Of a stretch of 22,804 nt of DNA, positions 9,072 to 18,000 are shown piece by piece. Position 1 is the stretch's first letter, and each line of letters opens with the position of its first letter. The notes under the pieces are model-generated. The model saw nothing but the letters and a program-made list of their open reading frames with translations. It was not told the origin of the DNA and did no database searches. Source of the stretch: Pelargonium nanum (Eukaryota > Streptophyta > Magnoliopsida > Geraniales > Geraniaceae); contig JAYMTF010001533.1 in assembly GCA_036897485.1 (NCBI GenBank), positions 1-22,804 of the forward strand, given 5' to 3'. The position numbers and the translations under genes were made by a program.

Positions 9072-9906
9072 AATGTGGTGATTAGTAGGGATTCGGGTTG
9101 AAAAGATTTAATCTAAATTTAGCTCGTAGGAGGTACATGTCCAATTTAAATTGGGGGTTTTACATTGAAAAATTTCTCGGGGATGTGCGAGATAAAATTG
9201 TTCAAGCCGTCCACATTTTCAATGTCATATATAATTTGATCCGACTTAAAATATATCAAATTTATTTTTTACTTTTGTACAGAAATATGTCGTGCCGATT
9301 GCCGAACCCCCTTATATAGTATCGGGTCACTGTCGCAATAGACATTGTTGAAAAATAGTTTGATAACATGCATTTATAACGTACTTTCTAGAAAACGGAA
9401 TTGAGTGATTTTCGAATTAGATATACACACACTTATGCTCACATATTTTCTTTTGGTTGAAAACCCATAATCTGAAACTTGAAACCTGCTCCTACTGTAG
9501 GTCCGGTTAGGTATTTTCAACCCAAAATTGGGTAAACCCGACTCGAAACCCGAATTGACAGTTCTTCGTCAAGTGCACATGTCCAAACAAACATCAATTT
9601 TGCTCCAGAGAAGCTTGCATATTGTATTCACTATCTTTAACTCTTCTACATCATATCAATTTGGTTCCCAACATCAACAAGAAGCAAACAAGAAACATTT
9701 CAAGTGTTTTTGCCAAGGAAAATTGATAGAATCTCCACAGATCCAAGAATGCTGATACATATTGTTTTATACATAACAGAGTTTCAATGGCTATTTAGAT
9801 CCTAAAACAAAGCATTGTGAAAAAGAAGATCAATCCTATTGTCACACAACCATTGTTCAAGCCTGCCCGTCGCGATGAATATCTGTCAGTATACTTCATT
9901 ACAAGA
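9072..9906. other. Spacer and CYP18-1 3' region; possible eroded hAT element
   Basis: The part nearest 9907 is the likely 3' UTR of CYP18-1. Further left, TAGGGATTCGGGTTGA (about 9087) and ACCCGAATTGACAGTTCT (about 9548-9564) look like decayed ends of the hAT-type elements seen elsewhere, but they are too diverged to call firmly. Open frames at 9098-9319 and 9528-9755 (plus) have no recognisable family. Confidence 0.35.
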
Positions 9907-12900
9907 CTAACCGGCAAGCGGGTTAGCGTGAATTGTCACGCGGTTGAGTCTGATCTCTGCGAGAGGTCTATCCCCAGGTCCGGTTTGTGTCTGCATGAAC
10001 ACCGAGAACAGGAATACAAGTTACATTTGATTTAGTATAGTTGGTGTAATATGAAAGTTGCACTGAGTCACACAAATGAAATGCTAACAACGAAAACCGA
10101 AGAGGTAGCAAAAAATAGTCAATAGCAGACATATATTGATAAAATGGGCAAAATGCCACTTCTTCCGTACCAAACCAAGTGTCCAGTTTCCCATTTGTTT
10201 CTGTAAAAGTTAAGGTTGAGTTGGTTAGGGGTGGACTTCTCCCAGTATACCACCATGTGCTCCTGTTGAAACTAGAGCTGGTGACTTGGGACGCGACACA
10301 AACACGGCACAAGTTAAGCGTGTTTGGACACGGGATATCTATAATCGTGTTAGTGCACGACACGAAATACATCAACGCTATTAAATCATAACATTGGTTA
10401 ATTACTTTTCCATCTCTCCCATCTAATTTGCTTTCGTCTCATCTTTCTTACCTACAAGTCTATACTTATCGTTCAAATATATTGTGCATAAGGCAAGGGA
10501 GTGAAAGTAGAGAATAAGAGCAACATTAAATGGGATTCACATCATCTCTCATTTAGGTGAAGCCAATATGTTCACGACACGCCAACACGGTTATTAAACG
10601 TGTTGTGTAAGTGTTTAATATTTGAACATGATTTTAAACGTATTGTGTTTCTGTTTACCCATACAACACATATTTGACCTCTAACACGACACGAACAAGA
10701 ACACGTTCGCATAAATTGCCAGCTTTAGTTGAAACAAACTCAATGGATTCTAAAGAACTTATCTTAGGGATTTTGTTGGTGATTTTAGCATAAGTAACTA
10801 ACTGAAAAGGGAAGTGGACACTCATTTTGAGGCAAATTTTTATAAAGAAAGTGGACTCTCATGTGGGAAAAAGGGAGTACTTTTGAACCTCCTAAAAAAA
10901 GAATGCTTTACAAGAGAGAGATAAGTAATGGTAAACGCAATGTACCTTCTCCATGATATCAAGAACTTCGAATCCATGAATCACTCTGCCGAACACAGTA
11001 TACAATCCATTTAGATGAGGCTGCTTCGCATAGGATATGAAGAACTGGCTTCCATTAGTATTGGGCCCACTATTGGCCATTGACATTATCCCTCTTGCAT
11101 TATGCTATAAAACAAAGATGAATTAAGAGAAAGTGTTAATCAGTCTGAAAATTCTAGTTCAAGATTGTGCAAAACAATAGTATTATCAACATGAAACTTC
11201 CACTCAAAATGAAAAGAAAAAAAAAACACATGAAACATTCAGGGTCTGTACAGATGCAAACAAAAAGGGAGATTCAAAGAATATTTTTTATGTGCATGAG
11301 ATTTCAAACATATGATTTTGGACTTGAAGATACAGATTATGTAACAATTATTATTCGGATTGATAGGAGAAATGACAAGTTGACAGTAAGCTTCTAAGCT
11401 AATAGATCAGTAAACACAATAATTGCAAAGTGGTTTGGAAATTAAAAACTATTATAGTTGATTACCTTGAGAGACTCCCTTATTTCGTCATTGAACTTTT
11501 TGCCCCAAATACTGGTTCCCCCCTTGCCAGTACCGGTAGGGTCTCCACCTTGAATCATAAAACCTTTGATGTTACGATGAAATATGGTCCCATCATAGTA
11601 GCCACTAGCACACAGTGCCAAAAAATTCTGCATTCAGGAAACATGTGAGGGTTAATAACTCGTAGAAATTAGCAAAAGGCCATTGACAGTATTGAAACAA
11701 TATAGTTTGTCGAGATCTAGCAAGAGTTTACATTACCAACTTTACACAGCAAAACACACGAAATGGGGGGAAAGAAAAAATATAAAAAGCTATCAGTTTG
11801 CATCGCATGGATGCAATCATTTTCAAATAATTATGAAGAATTAACATCTTCAAGTTATCAAATCGTATAACTTTGAGATTCCACGAGCAAGTAAAGGAAA
11901 AATAGTTAGTATACTGAAGAATAAATCTCTAACAGTTACTGATGCAAATCTTATTGGAGATGACAACGGAAGCACAAGAACAACTGAGAAACTTTAGTTC
12001 TTTTCTCAAATTCGGAATCAAACATAAGCTAAAAACTCAAAGAAGCTACCCAGCAGCTATTTATAACTCCCAACCCAAACACTAACTGAAAATAAAGTTG
12101 GAAGTAAACTATTCAAAAATTCCTAAAAATATAAAGATGACCAAAACGCAACCTCAACTGAACACAGAACGCGATAATACAGCCTAGGCACACGGAAAAG
12201 CCAAAGGGACTTGTTAGTTGGCTTATTTCACTAGGACTGTGCCAATTTCAGCCCAATCCATTGACATCACTGTCAACACCCAGTGGTGCCCTATATCTCC
12301 TCCATCAGTTACTATCAATGCGATCTATCTCTTACAAAATCAACACTAATACAATATTTTACTTCCCTATTGGTCTTGATATTAAGTTTTCATAGACAGG
12401 TAAATACTCAAGTGATAAAAAGAAAATTGTATCCATTATGACACATGAAACTCCTGCAGTCTTTAGTCTTAAAACCACAATTCTAAAAGCAGTTCAAATG
12501 GTCGTACTCATTTTGACTCTGTTTGTTTGGTCAACATACATTTATCCCATGATCTCTCTCTATGCGCACCACCGCCCATCATTTCAAAGTAAAAGCCACC
12601 GACTCACCAAAAGAAGCAGTTAGTTTATGAGCAATACAGTTCCAGTTAAAAGCAGGACACGAGCTGAGTTAATGAGATGATAGAAAAGTGCACCAAATTG
12701 TTTGGAAAATGCTTTGTCGGATTTGAAAAATCAAAGACTAGCAAAGGTACCTACTAGTTCCTAACATCTAGCCTTCCCAACTGGCGATACAGCAAGGAAT
12801 GAATAACATAGAATATTGCTACATATATTGTTACTCAATCACTCAAAACTATCTTCGCAAAAGAAGTTGGTCAGTAAACTCAGTACCCTACGAAGTTCCA

Positions 12901-14061
12901 TCTGGAGACAGCAGTAAGGCAAAAACAGTTTCTTTTATTTTGATAGGCAATACTGCCACCTCCAAAGCTCGAACTCGAGACCTCACTTAAGGAAACCGAG
13001 TTCTTAACAACTTGACTTGACCCATTAGGCATTGGCAATGGCTTGGACCAACACTCTACGTCTAAGGAGTCGAACCAAGTTGGCAAAGCTTCAAATTTTA
13101 ACACAAGTTTGTTTCATCAAATCTCTAGAATCACTAATTCTTCACAGAGTACCCTATGAAGTTCCATCTGAGCAGAATAAAAACAATTTCAAGATTTTAG
13201 ACCAACACATTGCTGATTCAACTTAAGTTGTAGCCAAAGCTTCAATTTTTAACCCAATTTTGTTTAATCAAATCTCTAAAATTACCAATTCAAACCCTAA
13301 CTCATAAACCCAGTACACAATTATCGAATTAACACGAACCCAACAAACCTAAAACCATTGCTTTACCAAAAAAAACCCATAACTTTAATTAAACCAGACT
13401 CGTCCCAAACTGAATTATCCAAACAACAAACCAAAATCAACTAATAACTAAAAAGAACCGTTCAATGAAGCCAGGAGAACCCTTAAGGATCACGAAATCA
13501 ACAACAAAACTTCCTTAATTCTTCGCAGAGTACGTATGAAGTTCCATCCGAGCAGAACAATTTCAAGTGAGCCAGTTGATTTTGGACCAACACTTTGCTG
13601 ATTCAACTCAAGTTGTTCCCAAAGCTTCAATTTTTAACCCAAGTTTGTTTAATCAAATCTCTAAAATCACCAATTCAAACCCTAACTCATAAACCTAATA
13701 CACAATTCTCGAATTAACACAAACCCAACACACCTAAAATCATTGCTTTACCATAAAAGCCCAGAACTTTAATTCTACCACACTCGTCCCAAACTGAATT
13801 ATCCAAACAACAAACCAAATTCAAGTAATAACTAAAAAGAACCGTTCAATCAAGCCAGTAGAACCCTAAAGAAACATGAAATCAAAGATTCTGACCTCGG
13901 CCGTTTTGGGGACCTCGTCGCAGAAGACCTCGCACTTGATGTCGCCTAGGTTTGTGTGAAGAGTCACCGACTGCAGAAACAGAGTACGGATCAGTACGCG
14001 GAGCGAGAATAGCAATGTCAGTAAGGTGCTCGACGAAATTACGCAGAGAAGTACCAACCAT
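9907..14061 (-). CDS. CYP18-1: Cyclophilin-type peptidyl-prolyl isomerase CYP18-1 (PPIL3 orthologue), 160 aa
   Basis: Exons read on the minus strand: 14061-14059 (ATG only), 13970-13896, 11627-11466, 11104-10946, 9990-9907 (stop TAG). The product is 160 aa, the same length I recall for Arabidopsis CYP18-1, and starts [15 protein letters not shown]. Active-site blocks are present: [15 protein letters not shown] (42-56, catalytic Arg44) and [14 protein letters not shown] (89-102). The position equivalent to Trp121 of human cyclophilin A is His110 (AKQPHLNG), as in PPIL3, predicting weak cyclosporin binding. The protein is a minimal single domain without targeting signal. The family is spliceosome-associated; Arabidopsis CYP18-1 has been linked to PRP18 and to intron splicing under heat. 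Using the ATG at 14061 with the 88-bp first intron removed gives the family N-terminus exactly; reading through instead puts the rest out of frame. Confidence 0.96.
10159..10879. mobile_element. Stowaway-like MITE, interrupted by a hAT MITE
   Basis: Left end CTTCTTCCGTACCAAACCAA then GTGTCCAGTTTCCC; right end GTGGACTCTCATGTGGGAAA then AAGGGAGTA. Both are decayed forms of the CTCCCTCCGTCCC-type Stowaway terminus, and the sequences just inside are mutually inverted (AGTGTCCA and TGGACACT). The related segment at about 5320-5550 is collinear with it outside the inserted 10273-10727 element. It lies in CYP18-1 intron 4. Confidence 0.6.
10273..10727. mobile_element. Nested hAT-type MITE, 455 bp, 8-bp target-site duplication
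   Basis: Begins TAGAGCTGG and ends CCAGCTTTA (terminal inverted repeat with one mismatch). It is flanked on both sides by GTTGAAAC (10265-10272 and 10728-10735), an 8-bp duplication as made by hAT transposases. Sub-terminal ACACGACACGAACA/GTGTTGTG-type words are repeated in both orientations. There is no transposase frame. It is inserted in the Stowaway-like element, all within CYP18-1 intron 4. Confidence 0.8.
12880..13890. repeat. ~380-bp tandem duplication with a third partial copy
   Basis: Two collinear copies lie at about 13140-13515 and 13520-13888. Anchors GAAGTTCCATC (13158 and 13538) and AAAAAGAACCGTTCAAT (13451 and 13836) give a period of about 380-385 bp. A third partial copy upstream starts CCCTACGAAGTTCCATCTG (about 12887) and resumes at TTGGACCAACACTC (about 13044) after being interrupted by a SINE. 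The copy nearest exon 2 runs to within a few bases of that exon's splice donor. Confidence 0.85.
12930..13043 (-). mobile_element. tRNA-derived SINE inserted in the tandem repeat
   Basis: On the minus strand, CAAGTCAAGTTGTTAAGAAC resembles an A box. TCTCGAGTTCGAGCTTTGG, about 35 nt further on, carries a good B box (GAGTTCGAGC). The element then ends in GGAGGTGGCAGT and an A-rich tail (ATCAAAATAAAAG). Spacing is tRNA-like, but the sequence cannot fold as a functional tRNA. The two flanking parts of the repeat unit show it inserted after the duplication unit existed. Target-site duplication not found. Confidence 0.6.
13971..14058 (-). other. 88-bp intron directly after the CYP18-1 start codon
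   Basis: Begins ATG|GTTGGTAC and ends TTTCTGCAG|TCGGTG on the minus strand. Removing it fuses ATG to TCG GTG ACT, giving MSVT. A second GT four bases further along (GTACTT) would shift the frame, and retention would also lose the cyclophilin frame, so the first GT is the only donor here that fits. Confidence 0.85.
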
Positions 14062-14144
14062 TTTTTTTTTCGCGGGTCTCTAGCAAGTGTGCGTTACAAT
14101 TTGCGAGTTTCGAATTGTGAATGTAGTGTATAGGATGGACCTTT

Positions 14145-14157
14145 TTCTAGAACTTTC
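14145..14157 (-). promoter_or_regulatory. Perfect heat-shock element near the CYP18-1 transcription start
   Basis: The 13-bp TTCTAGAACTTTC fits TTCnnGAAnnTTC, three alternating HSE units. It lies about 85 nt upstream of the CYP18-1 start codon and just downstream of the TATA-like box at 14173-14182. Confidence 0.55.
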
Positions 14158-14172
14158 CTAAACATAGGTGAA

Positions 14173-14182
14173 CTATATATAG
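14173..14182 (-). promoter_or_regulatory. TATA-like box of CYP18-1
   Basis: CTATATATAG, symmetrical and therefore present on both strands, about 112 nt upstream of the ATG. This would place a minus-strand start site near 14145 and give a short 5' leader ending in a run of A before the ATG. Confidence 0.5.
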
Positions 14183-14229
14183 TTCGAAGTTATAATTTCT
14201 TTTTAAAAGAAAAAGATAAAAAGAAGTTG

Positions 14230-14400
14230 TTATATTAACCCAGTGGTTGGCGTAGTTGGTTCAGCACTCAGCTCTTGTGAATGGACTAAACTCATGGGTT
14301 AAAGGTGTCAACCGCAAGTCACACGCTATTACAGCATACATCTAAGCCCAACGCGTTTGGAGGTGTCTCGAACTCGAGACCAGATTTTTGGGGGTCTAGA
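14230..14400 (+). mobile_element. Probable tRNA-related SINE fragment
   Basis: GTGGTTGGCGTAGTTGGTTC contains a perfect A-box (TGGCGTAGTTGG), followed by AGCACTCAGCTCTTGTGA and a B-box-like GGGTTAAAGGTGTC. Further on is CTCGAACTCGAG, itself similar to an inverted B box. No cloverleaf is possible, so a SINE or decayed tRNA-like sequence is the best reading. Confidence 0.45.
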
Positions 14401-15075
14401 TTGAAAGATAGAAGTGGCATTCGGATTTGGATTTGTGTTCTTTCCGTTTGGGCTGCAATTTTTGGGTCGTAAGTCAGGTTCAGAACTGTTTCGAGGAATG
14501 GGCCGCCCATAAAATTAGTCGATTTATTTTATGTGACCCAAATTTGAAAAATAATTAATCACGGGTGTCTTCGGATACGGATCTAGTCTAATTAAAAATG
14601 CAAAAACGAATTTTGTATCCATTGAGGTTTGTAGGCTAGAACTCTCAATTAGAATTTTGAGCTCGTATCGAAAAGACTCAAATTTGATCCAATTTGTAAG
14701 TATTACTGAATTTTGCCATGCAAAATGTGCAAGTTGAGTGTACATCATTTGATTTGAAAATTTATTCAACCTATGTTATAGGATCCAAACCCGTAAAATA
14801 CAATCAAATTTTTTGAGTTTATGGTATCAGCACTCTAAAATCAACAAAAACAAATGTTCACCCATAAAAAATAAATATTAATTGTGTCTCTATTGCCCAC
14901 AATTTCAGGTCCAATTTGCTCGCTCTACTTCACAAGTAAATTGTATCCTCATGGATAAACAAAAAAGTATCTTTTATAAATCGAAAAAATCGTTATGCAA
15001 GTATGAATATGGAAACGCCAGCAGACGGTAATCCATATGTATAAATGAGAATTCGCCGGCAATTGTTCAATTTTC
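14401..15075. other. Spacer between the SINE and the VMS1 stop codon
   Basis: AT-rich. The part next to 15076 should be the VMS1 3' UTR, but I see no clear AATAAA on the minus strand close to the stop. Short open frames (minus 14319-14510 and 14524-14769) have no recognisable family. Confidence 0.4.
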
Positions 15076-18000
15076 TCATCCATCTTCGAGTATTTCTCTG
15101 TGCACGTGCATGCAAGACGTGCTGCAATATTTGTAATTGTACCTGTGGAAGGGAATTTTGCCGGCCAATGATGTATTGCAGCACGAGCAAACAATGTCAG
15201 TTGATGACGAGCTTTTGGGTTGCGTTGTACTCGATGAAGCACTGCCTTGAGCAATAGGTGCTGCAGCTCCGGCCATTCTCCTCTCGGCAGCGGCTGCTCG
15301 CTTTTCCCTCTCGGCGGCAAGTGCCCTCTTCAGTTCCTCCTGGTCGAGGATTTATAGAGAAAAATAGATTTGCATTAGTGCAAAGAGCTATGTGCGGACC
15401 CTTATTTAAAACAAGATAGAAATATTATTCAGAAGCTAGAATCGAACGAATACAAACCGGGGGATCAAGTCCCCATGACCTCGACTCAGACATAGAACCA
15501 GGTAGCCTAGCTAACTAATGAGCCGCCCGATTCGCAGAGCGGTAAACAAAAGAGAAACTAGTTCTAGTAAAAACAAGTCCACCTGACTCAAACCCGACCC
15601 TCCTTCCTTAATAGCGGTGATAATTGATTGGGCATCCGATTCCAAGAAACTAGAAACTGGAAAACGATTTCCTCGTTTGAGGGGAAAAGTGATCTGTGTT
15701 CGAAAGTTCAAACCACATCCTGAGCTCGTCCTTCGAACATCAAACCCACACCGCCTCTCTCTATAATTACCATATTCTCTCTTCAGAAAATTGTTCGCTT
15801 CCTATCTATTCTTTGAATTCACTAAATGAAGAGTTCGGGAAAGACTGCATTGCATGACTGTAGAGATCTTCAACCAGAATCTCGTAGTTGGGAACGGTAA
15901 ACAAATCAAAATAGCAGAAGTGAAAGCTGGTTTCTCACTTCAAAGCCACCGACAAGAACGCCCCTAATTTCAAGTAAACTTATTGTAAGTGTGATTACCT
16001 CCACGACCTAGCTACTTTCCCAGAAGCCAAGATGCAGGCCACGAACATTGTCGCTGCCAACGAGTATTTTCCCCACGTCCTAGTGGCCCCCTCCCTCTCC
16101 TTATCATTCTTCTTCTTCTCGGTTCTGTTGAACTGTTTTAACTTATCAATTTTTTCGCTATTCCATTTGAAGATACCAAGCAGACCACAGATAGAAGATG
16201 AATAGTAGGACTGCATGTTCTAGTTTGAGCTATGTACTTATATTAAATTTATTTCAAATATTGGATGCTAGAAGTCCAAACAACAGAATTGTTGTTTTTG
16301 AAGCTAATTCTTGAGGGAGATGTTTTCAATCGGGAGAACATCTTAAATTTCAATTATTGTCAATTGCAAATGATCAGAAACTCACAACTAACCTCTTTAG
16401 AGATTGATGATCCACTGCCAGGTTGAGTGACTCCTTGATTCTCCGCGGCAGAAGCATTTTGGGACGAGGTAGCCTGAGCCTGCGTATCCACATTTCAAAG
16501 TTGTTGAGCACAAAAGGTGACAAATTTGGAACCATGAAAGTGAAAATCATGGAGAAAAAAGATGTAGGACTGCTCAATACTATCAGCTAATGAATAAATC
16601 AGTGTTATTGTAATTTAAACCCCATAAGTATCTTTCTTATAATTGTAAACCTAATTTTGAAATCAATAAGAAACTAAAGTGGTTGTGGATGTAGGCACTT
16701 GCCAAACCACATAAATCCTTACGATTTTTTCTTTTCAATTTTGCTTGATTCGTTCTCAATGTATACCTATTGCCCCAAAGTATAATTCATTAATACTGAA
16801 CACTATATCAATAACTGCTATCACCCTTCATTTCACAAGAAAGTACTCATATTTTGTATTCAATAATACTCTGCCCATAAATCGGTGGTCTCAAATGGAC
16901 TCACTAATAACAGATTTTTTCATCTTCTTCATTTCAAAATTCTTTCTTTTCTTTTTCTTGATTCGATTTTATAAGGTAACTTTTCTTCATCAAGAAATCT
17001 ATAAAAGTTTTTTTTATTGGAAAAAAATCACAATCCTATAATATCGTTCTCAGTGATATTACCAACTCCTCCATTTCCTTCCCTTTAGCTAAGAGTTCAG
17101 TCTCGATTCACAATTGTTCCATTAGTTAAGACCGTCATCAAATCATATTCAAAACTCCAGCTTGGAGGGACAGGAGCATGAACATCATCACAAGGACGTA
17201 ATAAAATTTCCATGATATCCCTGAAAAAAAAAAGGAATATGCACCTGAGCCTTCTTTTCTTTTGCCTTCCGTAATTTCTTCAACTCCTTTGCTCTTGCTT
17301 TCTTCTTGGCATCTTTCTCCGCCTGAACAACAAGAAAAGATATACCATTATCAATTCATATGAAACAAATGCTTCACAGTGGAATGGACAGCATGGGATG
17401 GTTACAAACTCAAAGAAGTGAGTGACTGAACAAGGACACATAAAGAGGGGAGTTTCAACATTGATAAGACAACTTAGATCCCCCCAACACTAGTCTAATG
17501 CTCTTCTTCATAATCTATCAAACCCAACCTAAATCAGATAGGTGCAGTGATAGAGGACACAAGATACTATAATCCAGGTACTTCTCGTATTTCTAGCTAA
17601 GCAATCTACCACGTCCCTGCATTATATAATATCTTAGCTTTGATCTTCGAATCGCTTTTTCCTTAATACATGAAGGGAGGTTCAACAGTCTGATTACACT
17701 TCTTCCTTATCCCTATGATATATTTTGATGTCTGGTATTTGTGCTTAGAAACATATCCAAACACCAAACTTTGGCATACTAATTGTACAAAGAAAAAAGT
17801 CATGAATACACTTGATCATGACCCGATGACCACCAAAAACACAATCTCCTCTTCTTTCGGTATCCTTATCTCTTAGTTTATATTTTAAAACAAGTCTTAT
17901 TCCATGCCTCTCAACCTAGGTTTACCACCAAAGCCAATACATATGAAATAAATCAAGTAAATGCAGGACCATATGCAAATCAATCATTAAAGAGATAGCC

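Larger units (their letters stand above)
11628..13895 (-). other. CYP18-1 intron 2 (2,268 bp)
   Basis: Counted here as the intron between the SVTLH exon and the NFLAL exon. Its 5' half (12880-13890) consists of the ~380-bp tandem duplication and the embedded SINE, listed separately. The remaining part (11640-12870) is AT-rich and shows no recognisable gene or element. Confidence 0.7.
15340..16392 (-). other. VMS1 last intron (1,053 bp)
   Basis: Between exon 6 (ending SISKE) and the final VIM/treble-clef exon. It is notable for carrying two coding-like pieces on the same strand: a degenerate RNase H fragment and a 73-codon open frame, both listed separately. Confidence 0.8.

Noticed and set aside
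9968..10375. 135-codon minus-strand frame overlapping CYP18-1 exon 5
   Set aside because: It covers exon 5 in a different frame and runs through MITE sequence; a chance frame.
12930..13043. A functional tRNA gene on the minus strand
   Set aside because: Box-like motifs are present but acceptor and anticodon stems cannot be formed, and an A-rich tail follows; a SINE fits better.
13866..14057. Longer CYP18-1 N-terminus reading through intron 1 from a TTG
   Set aside because: It would add hydrophobic residues absent from the family, lacks an ATG, and contains a clean GT-AG intron whose removal gives the exact known start.
15425..15545. tRNA-like A-box (TTAGTTAGCTAGG) and B-box (CGTTCGATTC) words on the minus strand, suggesting a SINE
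   Set aside because: The same bases are explained better as the AAH-stop-LARL and CIRSIL codons of a decayed RNase H domain, and the box spacing is too wide for a tRNA-type promoter.
16745..17041. 98-codon plus-strand frame in VMS1 intron 5
   Set aside because: Phe/Ile-rich translation of T-rich intron sequence; no start context or family match.
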